The position numbers and the translations under genes were made by a program. Source: Rhyzopertha dominica (taxonomy: Eukaryota > Arthropoda > Insecta > Coleoptera > Bostrichidae). From it: a DNA stretch of 64,000 nucleotides. The notes beneath the pieces were generated by a model. The model saw only the letters and a list, made by a program, of their open reading frames with translations. It was not told the DNA's origin and made no database searches. The stretch spans positions 10,664,001 to 10,728,000 of the forward strand of contig QCXZ01000053.1 in the NCBI GenBank assembly GCA_025024175.1. The letters are read 5' to 3'. Below, in pieces: positions 10,946-21,922 of the stretch (positions are counted from its first letter, which is position 1; every line of letters starts with the position of its first letter).

Positions 10946-12217
10946 TGGGTATTTGCCATGTATTTATATTTTATTAAATTTCATATTAATAGGTAGCATT
11001 TAATCCACAAAACTGCTATGACAGCTTATAAATTCGAAAAAATGGATCGTAAGGTGTATTTTTAATATTAAAAATGTGAATAATTAAAGGGACCGCCAAA
11101 ACGCGAACATATTGGCCGTGACGTCAGGTATCTTGTAAATGGCCGCTTGTTTACATCTGGGGTCAGCGCGTCACGCGTCTGCCTCATCCCGTCAATTTAT
11201 TAGTTTGTTGTTTGCGTTCATTTTGTGACAAGCGAATTAAAATACGCCAAGAAAGACTGAAATATTAATTATGGGTTCTGAAGGCATGTTCATTGTTATG
11301 GAATTTGTCTACAGCGACGAGCGGTTCAACGCGGCGGAGATGAGGAACGTAAAAGCAACAGCATACGTGAATTTTTATCAAATTAACATAGCATTGATAA
11401 TTTGATCACAGTGGGTTGTTGGAAACATACTATTTGTAAACATAAAAATGTAAGAATCAAAAATGTACCCTAAACTTGACATTTATTTTAGAGGTCAGAA
11501 TAAATATAAATTGCCATTTATTTTCGAGGCTCTTGAGGCTCGTTTCCTGTCTGGCTAACAGTCGAATATATGGGAAACAACGTCGTTCTTTATTATAACA
11601 TTTCCCTCTATCAACTTAAAACGCATATAATTTTCCATAACCAAACTGAATGGTAAACACTTATAACCCCAAAAAGAATAATAAAATTTACAGTAAGAAT
11701 TAAGACGATCTTCACAACAGAAAAACAAACTTTGCGATTTCGGCATACCACGTAGGTATAGGGGTCTTAAACAACTTTTTCATACGTTGATAATCTCGAG
11801 GAACGGTTACAAAAATTTGGTTAGCTGTGCGGACTAAAGTACTTTTATAACCATGTACAAAACAACGCTTGTTTTGTTTTCCATACATAATAGATACTTG
11901 CAAAACTACACAAATCACTTTTTGGTGCGACCTCTTACACCATCCTTTCAATAAACACCACACAAAAGCTTTTCCAATACAAGAATAATACTACACCATT
12001 AAACAGCACGCTCCTCGGTAATGTTTACATGACACTTGACGTCACGAGTTGAATAACCTTGGATAGAAGCGTTTTGGCGGTGACTCCTAAGATTCGAATT
12101 TCAGACCTGAAATTCTCTACCTACAAATATTTTTTTCTTTTTTTTTAACATGGCGTACGGTATATATGCACTTCAAGATTCATTTTACGGAATTTTCAAA
12201 AAGAGTGATAATACCCA
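10946..12217 (+). mobile_element. THAP-exon element, copy B
   Basis: 1272 bp with TGGGTATT and AATACCCA ends, flanked by AT. The host foldback's other arm gives the empty site (CGTTGTAATTGTAGGG), which proves that AT (or AATT, indistinguishable because the site is palindromic) was duplicated. The + strand reads SEGMFIVMEFVYSDERFNAA near 11277-11340. On the minus strand the THAP exon (from 11962) carries CCFVHGYKST and FFCCED; a later segment (about 11640-11545) reads VMENYMRFKLIEGNVI then HIFDC. Confidence 0.88.
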
Positions 12218-12970
12218 ATTGTAGGGTATCTCGGCAACTATTAATGCTAGAGGGTTGCAGTTTCGACATTAGTGTATTACTTTTTTGTTCTGAGTTCAGC
12301 TGTACCGTCGTCATTTTTGTATCGTCTTTTCTTTAAAACCATAGCCAACTTTTGGAAAATGTAATATTTCTCCAGCTTTCAATTTCTCGCTCGGGTATGT
12401 AAATACAAAAATACATACAAAGACATTTTATACATATATATTATTATTTTGAATCCAGTGGCGTATCCCGTATTTTTTAGGAGGTCACTTTTTTGAGATA
12501 TAACACAAAGTTGCATTTTTTTAATGGAAATCGTAGTTGGCTTTGCTATGGTTGAAAAGACCTATTTTTTCTGATTAAAAAAATGTATACATTGTTGGGT
12601 TTATTTTTACTAATTTTGGAATTATTCAATTTTTTTGAAATAATTTAATCATATTTTACGTTTACATCCAGGCGGCTATGGTATAAGAAAACATACGACA
12701 TAATTCATATTATTAAGTAAAAATTTTAATCCTATAAAATAATATATGCATATTTCAATACATACATAAGACTTCTAAGAGCGCTCATGCATTTTTTATC
12801 GATAATCTAGGAGGCCATGTAACTAATGAAAATGATTGTTTATTGCAATAATACCAAAATTAGTAAAGATAAATCTAACAATGCATACATTTTCTTAATC
12901 AGAAAAAAATAGTTCTTTTCAACCAGAGGAAAATCAACTATGGTTTCCATTAAGAAAAATGCAAGTTTGT

Positions 12971-13040
12971 GGTATATTTTAACAATGTGACCCCCTAAAA
13001 AATTTGGTATATTTTAACAATGTGACCCCCTAAAAAATTC
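12971..13040. repeat. 35-bp tandem duplication in the foldback arm
   Basis: The unit starting GGTATATTTTAACAATGTGA is present twice in a row (12971-13005 and 13006-13040), differing only at the last base. The other arm of the foldback has a single equivalent, so the duplication arose after the palindrome formed. Confidence 0.85.
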
Positions 13041-13452
13041 TAAATACGCCACTGCATTCAGAATAAAAATATCGAGATATTGAGAACTGAAGAAATGTTA
13101 CATATTTCAAAAGTTGGCTATGGCTTTAAAACAAAAGACGATACCAAAATGGCGATGGTACAGCTGAGCTTACAACAAAAAAGTAATACAGTAATGTCGA
13201 AACCGCAACGCTCTAGCATTAATAGTTACCGAGATACCCTACAATTACAACGAAAATGGGACATCCTGTACATACTGTTAAATATGCGATTCCTTGCAAT
13301 TATGAGAATTATCTTTATTTTATAATTTATTAAGAAGATGACTGAATTGCAAGAATTTTGTTATATATTAATCCAGATAAAATAATAGGGCTTTAAGATT
13401 TAACTTTACACTAAAATACAATTTTGTGTACATATATTTTTTTTACAAAATT

Positions 13453-14199
13453 CAGGGTCCGCCACCTAAAACTCCCCAGGCTCGTATTTTCTTTGTTTTT
13501 TTAGGTACAACCTTAAGTTATATGTCAAATTGTAGGTCTTTTTGAACTCCTTAAAAATAGCATAGTGAGGGCCCAAATTTTTTTTTCATATTGTGATATT
13601 TTGCAAATAAAGTTAATTTTTGTAAATATTTTTTAACCTTACCCCGTATAATAATTATTGCTTCATAGTTGGATGCCGACTTTTGCCTTCTTCAATTTGT
13701 GTCATTACCATGTATGCGTAATTTTTACTCCTTCTTAGTGAAAAACAAGAAAAACTAGTCGCCGCCATGTTCTGTTATAGGGCCGTTCACAATTCTTCAC
13801 AAAAAGTGTTAATTTAGTAGCTTATTATGGTACAAATTATGCCTACATACCCATCGGTGCACACAAAACCCCAAAATTTTGAGTAACTTTTAAATAAATC
13901 AAGTACAACGTTCGTTCTAAAGAGAGAGAGGCTAGAAAGCGAAACCCTGCGATGAGGCTAGTTTGGTTTTCTACATCGCCTACATCGGCAATATTTATTA
14001 TATGAGGTAAGGTTAAAAAATATTTACAAAAAATAGCTTTAAACACAAAATATGATAATCTGCAAAATTTTTTTTGGACAACCAATATTCTATTTTTAAA
14101 GAGTTTAAAAAGACCTACATTTTGACATGTATAACTTAAGGTTGTACGTTAAAAAATAAAGAAAATACGAGCCTGGGGAGTTTTAGGTGGCGGACCCTG
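13453..14199. mobile_element. 747-bp foldback MITE with CAGGGTCCGCC ends
   Basis: The left arm begins CAGGGTCCGCCACCTAAAAC and the right arm ends with its reverse complement. Pairing continues with gaps across nearly the whole element (for example the TAACCTTACCCCGTATAATAA block near 13635 against TTATATGAGGTAAGGTTA near 13998). TA follows the right end; the left flank is TT, possibly a mutated TA. No coding capacity is seen. Probably a Tc1/mariner-type MITE. Confidence 0.75.
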
Positions 14200-14512
14200 T
14201 ATGTCTAGAATTTACTCCTGAATTTGATAATGCAAACGTAAATTGCACCTGCATATAAAAAAAAAGAGTTAAAATTACTATTACGAATAAGGGTTGAGAC
14301 ATAGTGTACATTCATGACTTCTAAACATAACCTAACAGACTCAATGCAATATGTGTAGACTTTCTCACATCATCTTTTATGTAATAATACAAAACGATCC
14401 GTCCGGTATCTCATTATATCTGCCTTAATCCAACCCTGAAACGAACGTCATGATAATATAAGGTCAAGCAACAAGCGGTCGTATCAAACCGCGTGCATTA
14501 TCACATATCTCG

Positions 14513-14517
14513 TCAGT
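14513..14517 (+). promoter_or_regulatory. Possible initiator of the proximal NADK promoter
   Basis: A TCAGT lies 187 bases before the ATG of the alternative first exon. The stretch 14520-14600 is CpG-rich for this window and includes GCGGCCGC, as expected for a promoter/5' UTR of a constitutive gene. No TATA box is evident at -30. The start site is inferred from motif and position only. Confidence 0.25.
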
Positions 14518-14667
14518 GCTGTTAGAGTGCTCGCCGGTGTATTATCGCTAAGCCGAGGAAAACATCCTCGCGGCCGCGGTTTTGTTTTCCCCGAGTAGTG
14601 GAAAACCGAATCCGTATATTCGGTTTCGATATCGAAACAAACAAAGTGATCGTAGAAGTGTAGAGTC

Positions 14668-14679
14668 ATGGAATATTGA
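14668..14679 (+). promoter_or_regulatory. Minimal upstream ORF (ATG-GAA-TAT-TGA)
   Basis: If transcription begins near 14515, this three-codon reading frame ends 24 bases before the main ATG at 14704. Such a short uORF could reduce initiation and allow reinitiation. Its use is hypothetical. Confidence 0.3.
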
Positions 14680-14703
14680 ACGTCGTACCTTTCCTCGTTG
14701 AAG

Positions 14704-14813
14704 ATGGTCGCGAATGGCGACATCGTCTACCTGACAGAGAAGGTGTTCATTAAGCAGCCCGAGAAAGATACCAAGGAAGTGAAGAAGTGTGGATTGAGGA
14801 ACTATCAATACCG
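14704..14813 (+). CDS. NADK: NAD kinase, alternative first coding exon (short form)
   Basis: ATG in good context (GAAGATGG) opens a frame reading MVANGDIVYLTEKVFIKQPE and then KDTKEVKKCGLRNYQY, ending with 'CG' before the donor GTAACA. The two left-over bases complete Arg with the 'G' that begins the exon at 28861, giving NYQYR-TIQDPASQRLTW. This is the same phase as exon 10753-10836, so the two exons are mutually interchangeable. Codon use here is balanced and GC-richer than surrounding intron, as in the catalytic exons. I infer a second promoter upstream (about 14.4-14.5 kb). No poly-pyrimidine tract/AG directly precedes it, supporting a first rather than an internal exon. A minus-strand ORF over this region is a shadow. 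Confidence 0.75.
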
Positions 14814-15423
14814 GTAACAGTGATTGAGTTAATCGATTATAATTATGAAGTCGCTGTTTAGACAATCTTTGAGATATTGGCACAAATGGTTGGGATCTAT
14901 ACTCGGTAACTTTGGTGTACAGTTTTTGACAGTTGTTAGATAGATAAGATTTATTTGCGACTGACCAGAGCGGTCCATGTTGAAACAGGTAACATATAAG
15001 ATTTGAAAAGATCTTTATTTTGAGACGATTGAAACAGAGCAGTCTGTTACTATAACGAAGACATGACGTCCTCATTTTTTAATTGAACCATATGCATTTT
15101 TATGTAATTGGAGCCCTTCTTGTCAAACGATTTTAACAACTTTGTCCCAGTTGCAAAAAAGCGTGGTTAATCAGACCCCTTGATTAACACTTGATTAAAA
15201 AGCGGTTGTCATAGAAACGTTCGTTTTTATAATCGTTCCTCNTTTGTGTTGCCCGTGACAACGGCTGCTTAGCCGTGTGTTAATCAGGTGGTCTGGTGCA
15301 ACGGAACCTATGCCATTGAAATGGGTAAATTGGAAAAATGTTTATTTAACACGTGCATAAAAACTAGAGGCAAGCAAATTTTCAAAGATGGTACAGTCAA
15401 TTTACAATTTGACAATTTTTTTT

Positions 15424-16528
15424 GACATTTTATTTTGCTTTTAGATTAATTCAACTCCTAACAAACGGCTGTAGAAAAATTACCCTGTTTCAAACATTCC
15501 TTAAATCCGCCACCAACTACGCAAAAGGTTCCAAATTTCCGTCATGTGCACTGTTACAGCTCCCTAGGTAACTAGGTGCTCACTGTTGTCAGTTTTATAA
15601 ATAGCCAGAGAAATACAATAATGCAATGGGAGTAAGAGAGAGGGGCGAAGGTATATAATATTATAATGTAAACATAGGAATAACCTGTAACTGTTTATCA
15701 AAATACTTCGTAACGGAAACCATTCTTACATTTAAAAAAAAAACCAATAGATTACCCAAATACTTCGACAACATCTTGCTCCACCACATAATCTGACAAA
15801 TACGATACTCGAAAGTTTGACCAAACTATGTAAACAAAAACGCTTGGCTAGAGTTGGTTAGGGTTATTAATTTGCACATGGGACACATGCAGCACGTGTG
15901 AACGTGCGATGTTGTCGGTGGTACTTTACCGTTTTCTTCCTAACGACGGCCAGAGACAGTCCTGATGGTTTCAAAATTTATCATATCGTTCTCATACGTA
16001 AGTATACAAACTTTAAACATTATCAAGCGTCAAACGTCGTTTAATTCCTCATAAAAAGTGCTTTCGTGTTTCAACAAAAGGCCAGTGAATGCGCTTATTA
16101 TATTGAACTGTTCATTATAGAATAAACTGACTGAAGGATGATTTATTTTCACAAATACGCCTTAAGTTGACCTAGGTATCAATGTCACAATGCCAGTTTA
16201 CGAGCACTTTCCTCACGGTATCGCGAAAATTTGCCCACATTGGCAACGCGACGCAGCTCAAAAAAAATGTAAACAAAGATTACTTGCAATGCCGCTAGAG
16301 CACTGGCTATTATTGGTGTTTCTCGCTTTCGTCACCTTGAGAACCTTTTACGTCATCTCCGTGGCGGAATATCGAGGCATTTGAAACGGATATTGAAAAT
16401 CCATACTTTCACACACATTTTTTTTTCTCGATAAACAAGAACCGGAAAAAATCGCAAAAAATGTCTTTGTGCTTCAATTTTTATGTACATTTTAAATGTA
16501 AAATAAAAAAAATTGTGGGACGACCCCA
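15424..16528 (-). mobile_element. Second THAP-type TIR family, left-truncated copy 1
   Basis: This block matches 47531-~49240 in reverse orientation with many small differences. Shared landmarks include ACCCTGTTTCAAAC (15482), the TCATGTGCACTGTTACAGCTCCCTA stretch, and the terminal GTGGGACGACCCCA (16515-16528). The opposite terminus is not present: similarity fades near 15424, so this copy is truncated or its end has diverged. It has no usable coding frame. Confidence 0.7.
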
Positions 16529-17110
16529 TTCGACCCTTATGAAACCTCAAAAAATTGTTCGAGAGAACAACATGGGTTAACCTGCTGGTACTTTATGTTC
16601 CTTCTGACTGCAGTAAGCACTTGCTGAATATCTTCAACTTAGGAAGACAGTTCAGAAATAACAAAAATGTCGACTAGTATTGGTTGAAGTTTTCTTAATA
16701 CAAGATATTCAACAGGTGCTTACTGCCGTCGGAAAGAATATAAAGTTCCAGCAGGTTTAACGTTTAACCCTTATTGTTACTCCTTCGAACAGTTTTCTGG
16801 AGGTGTCATACAAATCGATTAGGTGTATCAAATTGTAAATTGACTGAGCATACTTGGAACATTTGCTTATCTACTTCTAAACGTAATCTTGTTGAACGTT
16901 ATTTTATGCACGTATTAAATAATCATTTTTCCAATTATTGTGCCCATTTTGACTGCATATGATTCTTTAAAAAATGAAAATTGGTGAATTGATGGGTTAC
17001 ATCTTCGTAATAATTATTTATTTAGGCTAGGCCATTTATAACTAATATGTATATAAAATACAAAGGCAGGTACAATACATTTAATATAAATAATTTGTTA
17101 ATTATTAATT
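16529..17110. other. Intronic stretch with a short inverted repeat
   Basis: Two similar segments lie in opposite orientation: TTAACCTGCTGGTACTTTATGTTCCTTC (about 16577) and GAAAGAATATAAAGTTCCAGCAGGTTTAA (about 16732), with TGCTGAATATCTTCAAC-type sequence between them also inverted. They form a ~180-bp imperfect hairpin, possibly a small MITE. The rest is unassigned. Confidence 0.45.
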
Positions 17111-17127
17111 TATTATTAAAAGAGTTC

Positions 17128-18250
17128 AGTTCAACTATTTTCAATTGCAGTTTTTAACTCTTTTAGAAATTTATTTTTAGGTAAACTTATAAAATCTACA
17201 TTATTAGAAAGTTCGTTGCATGTTTTAGACAGCCTAGAAGCTACAGAATTTTTAACATAATTAGTACGGTGGTAAGGCACTACAAGCATTGTAGGCACTT
17301 TAATATTACAAACAGGTATATGTATCAAAAATAGCGATATAATAGAGTTACAGTTTACATTACCAGACAACATACGGTATACAAACGAGGCGTCATAAAA
17401 TATTCTACGAGAAGATAATNAGGATAATCCTAAACAACCGAAATGTTTATATAATTATTTTTGTCGTAAATTATGTTAAATTTGTAACATACAAATTAAA
17501 AAAATCCTGATCATTTTGATCTCGATTAATATGCACATTATAAACAACGTTGCCAATAACTGCACAGTATTGTAAAATTGGACGAACATAATTATATAGC
17601 AACATTACAACACGTAAACTTGAAAATAGATTGCTCTGTTCCAATTGTCTCAAAATAAAGCTGTTTTAACTGTTACCTGAATTAGCCTTTTTTCAAATGT
17701 TTCCAAATAACCCTTATTTTGAATTTTGTGCGTCACTTTATCGAGTTATATATGTATACGAGTTTTGAGGAGTTACAGCAATTGTGTCAATCTCACCAAT
17801 TCTTACGTAATTTTAGAAATCCTATGTTGATTGTGCTAATTTTTGGATAGGTACATAATTGCGGTAACTTTTTCTAGTTACACGTATAAGCCGAAGATGA
17901 AAGCTGAAAAATTGGAAACCAGAAGCAGTAATTGGTTTTTACCTGTAATCAGTGCTAAACCCATAATATAACTTTTCGGTTAAATGATTCTAAATATTTA
18001 AGAAACCCACAGTATTTTCATCATTGAACCCAAATTATTTAGATGTTTTATATGTACACTGATCATACAAAGCCCGTTTATTCCTAATTTAATTACTGAT
18101 GATCTCAGGTTATATCTAACGCATTCAATTGCATCGCTCTCATTTTTAACGAAAGATGAGTCGATACATTTTATTTGAAAGAATAAAGACCCGTCATCCG
18201 CATAATGTATAATAATATCAAACAAAGTACTAAAGGAAGATAAATTTCCC
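17128..18250 (-). pseudogene. Non-LTR retrotransposon reverse transcriptase fragment
   Basis: Minus-strand frames, broken by stops and shifts, carry HYADDGSLFFQIKCIDS (near 18204), the catalytic YADD block of a reverse transcriptase. They then carry LYNYVRPILQYCAVIGNVVY (about 17600), the thumb-type Y-RP-LEY motif, and VPYHRTNYVKNSVASRLSKT (about 17270), a C-terminal block typical of Jockey/CR1-like ORF2 proteins. The order and spacing are those of one element, 5'-truncated. It is too damaged to function. Confidence 0.75.
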
Positions 18251-18699
18251 CTTAAAAGCGTTTGCTATTAGGACCACGATTTCTGATTCAGCATTTGCAC
18301 ACATCAAAGACCAATGAATTAACAGATGCGCTTTTATTTTAGTTTCAACTTCTCACACCAGCAAGAGTTAAAGATAAAATTGTACTCATTGTGACGCCAC
18401 AGGAAAATAGACTCGAAGGATAACTATTAACCAACATTATCAAAACTCAGAATGAGGAAACAACCTGGTCGTGAAATAATACTTAAAAATGCCACTATTT
18501 AAGCTGCTGGCTTAGTTAAACTTAGTTAAACTAAGAATACAAGATATAAGCCCCAGCATTATGCGTCAGCTCGTCAAACACCCCCAATCGGCGTTGAAGT
18601 TTTACATGTAATTTTACTCGTTTCTGAATAATTTAAACCCACCATTTGTTATTTTCCCCAAGCTGCTAAAATCCTGTCGTGTATTATATTCACCTTGCT

Positions 18700-19450
18700 G
18701 ACTGTAACCGAAATGCATAAGGCTTTCGACACTATTAATCACGGATTGATGTGTGCTTAGTTAAGATACTGTGAATTTATTTCATCGTCAGTTTCTTTGG
18801 TGTCATCTTATCTGAGCAATAGATGTCAAAAATATTTGCCAGTAACCGTTATTCCAATACTCCAAAATATTAACTGGAGTTCTTCAGGGGTCTATTTTAG
18901 GCCCATTATTGTTTATTATACATACTGCTGATATAATTAAATCTGTGAGTAGGTGTAAGGTTCAAGCTTATGCTGATGACACTCAGATTTATCATCATTT
19001 CAGACTTGAGGACTGCTTAGCTTCAACTATACTTATTAATGAGGAACTTGATAGAATCAGAACTTTGTCGGAGAAGCATAACTTTAAATTAAACCCTTTT
19101 AAATCACTGGTTATGTGTATTGGCAATAAAAATGTCAGAAAATATGTATGTGATTCTATGTCGGTAGCTCTAACAGGTGTTAATATTCCGTTTGTTGATC
19201 ACACTCGAAATTTGGGTGTCATTATAGATAGTGCACTTAGGTTTAGGTAACATGTCACAAAGCTAAATACAACGGGCATTCTATGCTTTAAAATTGTTAT
19301 ATTCGAGTAAATATTTTTTAAATTTCTTACTAAGGAAACAATTATGTAAAAGTCTTGTACTATCGCATTTTAACTATTGTGACTTTATTTATGGGTTTTG
19401 TTTGGATGCCAATGAGAAAAGTCGTGAGCAGAAAGTACAGAAAGCATGTT
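18700..19450 (+). pseudogene. Non-LTR retrotransposon reverse transcriptase fragment
   Basis: The + strand shows EMHKAFDTINH (about 18713), the conserved Asp-containing block; GVLQGSILGPLLF (about 18874); and AYADDTQIYHHF (18966 on), the catalytic YADD. NPFKSLVMCIGN and RNLGVIIDSALRF follow. Stop codons at 18758 and 19248 and frameshifts interrupt it. The motif set is that of a CR1/Jockey-type ORF2 and is close to the copy at 42.4-43.6 kb. Confidence 0.8.
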
Positions 19451-20648
19451 GCTGATATGTCTATGTTTTCCTTTCGCATTTACTCGCTTTTATAGCTTGG
19501 GATGCGTGGTTAAGTAGAATAGCATTTTGCTAGACTTCGCCATTCTTTCCAGTTTACTAAACAAATTTTTATTTGCTTCGTATAATTGGGTAGGTTAATA
19601 CAGTATATATATTTTATATTTTTCTTTTTATCTTTCTATTACGTTCAAAATAATAGTATTGATTGTTTTTAACCTACTGTGCCTAATAAAGTCGTGTATT
19701 ATTATTATCATCAAATTGTTTACTGAATCAGAATATTCTGCCACATTTTCATAAAAAATATTGTAGTGATAATACTCTTGAAAAAAAAGATGTTTATATG
19801 TATCATAATCATAAACGTTAGCATCATAATATTGTAAGCACACGTTTAGAAGGTTAGCTACAGCTGTTGCCTTTGTTGTGACGTGTAGAACGTATCAATA
19901 ATGGAATGAATATTTGAAACTTTCGTATTGATTTTATCTAATGTCATACAGGTTGAAGTTCGCAACGCACAACATGGCTAATATCTAATGTAAAAATCGA
20001 TGTAAACTGTTTATATTCCATTCATTATTATCGCCGAGATGATTATTATCGACTGTTAGTACAGCGTAATATTCCGCCTAACACGGTTATGGACGTTTAC
20101 TTAGTCGAAGGTAAATTTTAAAGATTGCCGCGTGTTTCATAGTCAAGGTTTGGTATAGCTCATAGGTAAAACGGTGTTCAGTGTTACTGTGTTAGTCGAA
20201 GAATTTTCTAGTGTAGAGTTTCTTGTAATATTAAAAAAATGTGGATTTGTTTTGCTACAAGACTGTTACTTGATGGGCACGAAAATTGTTAGGATTGCTA
20301 GGTACGTTTTGAAATTNACAAACGCTGAGTATAACAGTTTATAGTATAATTACACGTGCTTTGCTTTTTGATTANTTGTATTCTAGTTTTTAACCATTGA
20401 AAGTAATTTTGCATGCTACATGTTCATTTGCTTACTTGTTCAAGTCAAGCCTAAATACAGTTAGCTTTTCTTTTCTAAACGTAATTTAATATTTACGTGG
20501 TCGGCATTTAAAAATCTTCACAAATTATTAATTTGACATTTTACACTTTCCACTTCTTATTAACGACGTCATAAAAATAAAAATATCCATATTGCCCAAG
20601 GATCATGTGAGCGTATAGGTATATTATAATATCATACGTATATCTTAT
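19451..20648. other. Intronic DNA, unassigned
   Basis: AT-rich with no coding motif or clear terminal repeat. A TAATAAAGTCGTGTATTATTATTATCATC segment (about 19684) resembles the AT-repeat tails that follow non-LTR elements and may be the 3' end of the preceding fragment. Confidence 0.3.
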
Positions 20649-21463
20649 TACTTCCACATCCAACGGATGGGAAGTATTGTATCGCGAAAAAAAAAATTCA
20701 AAAATTTTTATTTGTTCAATCGCTTTAAAATGGTCGAAAACGCAAAAAAAACAAAATTTGAGCAAAAACAAATTTCCTGTGTGTGTGTCTGTGGTATTGT
20801 TTGTGGACGCGATAACTTTCGAAAGACTTAATATATGAACTTGAAATTTGGTACACGTATAAATCTCAACTACCCAAAGCTACCTATTGTTTGTGGAAGG
20901 GAAGGGGGCGAAATTGGGGGGTAATTACCCTTTTTGCAAATTTTTATTTTTTATATTTTTTTCGTTTTAGTATGTCATTAGTAGTATAACTGCGAGTATT
21001 ATTAGTTCTTATAAATTTTCGGTACAGCAAACTGTTTAGAAGATATTAGCAAAAAAGCGTCACTTAAAGAAAACGGTTTTTCTTAAATATCTCCGAATAT
21101 ATTTAATATATTCTAAAAATGAAAACGCCATCAGATAAGAAATAAAACTTCTCACAAAAAGTGACCCTGCTCGTACGATTTTTTTAAAATTTTGGTATTA
21201 TATAGAAAATCAAATTTCTGATCAGAAAGCGCTCTTGTAATTTATTGTTAAGTTAATAATTTTCGAGTTATTTGGAAAAAACTGATTTTTAAAATGTATA
21301 TATTTTTGCTGTCACGAGGACTGTTTGTCTTAGAAAAAATGTGTAGAGGGAAAAAATGCTCAGAACCTGATTACTAATCGTATAGTATAAAAAATAAAAA
21401 CGTAAATGTCATTTTGACAATTGGATGTGGAAATATTGATTCAATTTGCAGCGGTTTTTTTCT
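20649..21463 (+). mobile_element. Hairpin-ended interspersed repeat, copy 1
   Basis: About 815 bp, beginning TTACTTCCACATCCAACGGA. The first ~25 bases form a terminal hairpin (CTTCCACATCC-AAC-GGATGGGAAG). The far end contains CAATTGGATGTGG, an inverted match to the start, then ATTGATTCAATTTGCAGCGG and a T run where similarity between copies stops. Other copies are at 24805-25667, 45140-45909 and 58648-61012. No coding capacity is seen. Superfamily is not determined. Confidence 0.75.
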
Positions 21464-21922
21464 CAGTGCTAAAGTATCAGTTTTGGTCAACGTTAATAAT
21501 ACTAATTTTTTAGTTTTGAAGGTTCTCAGTCTGGGTATCCAACAAAGGTGCGTTGTGGCATTTAGTTCTGTTTCAGTGTACAAACATTAAAATACCAATC
21601 ACGTGCAGTAATGTCAATCTTGCATTATTTATTTATAAATGATTGTGTATATTATTTAAGAATTTGCAGATAATTATTTAATAAGTATTAAGTAATAGTC
21701 TATTCAAAAACTAGTCTTATATGGCGCAATTTTGTCACACGCATTTAACGTGTAAAACGAGCCCAAGGTGAATTTTGTAACGGATGACCGGGTTTTTCAT
21801 ACAATTTTTTAGATTTTGCGTGATATCCGTCTTCTAAACTAGAAAATGTGAGAAAATCAATAAAAACAAAAAATTTTGGGAATTTTAACCTACAATGCTT
21901 AAGTTTCCAAGCCTCTAAGAGT

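Larger units (their letters stand above)
10921..13268. mobile_element. TA-flanked foldback element hosting THAP copy B
   Basis: Left end CAGGGTGTCCCATTTTCG (TA at 10919-10920) and right end CGAAAATGGGACATCCTG (TA at 13269-13270). Once the copy-B insertion is removed, the arms pair through about 250 bp, then through an inner inverted block starting CAGTGGCGTA (about 12458) and ending TACGCCACTG (about 13054). No transposase is present. The CAGGGTGTCC ends resemble those of the DD41D element at 4566, so it may be mobilised by a related mariner-like enzyme. Confidence 0.82.

Noticed and set aside
14484..15075. Minus-strand frames of 79 and 175 residues
   Set aside because: They mirror the alternative NADK first exon and its 5' UTR; no motif of their own, while the + strand exon has matching splice phase.
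16190..16384. Plus-strand frame MPVYEHFPHGIAKICPHWQR
   Set aside because: The equivalent part of the second copy (47.5-47.9 kb, minus) is riddled with stops, so conservation is at the DNA level of the repeat, not protein.
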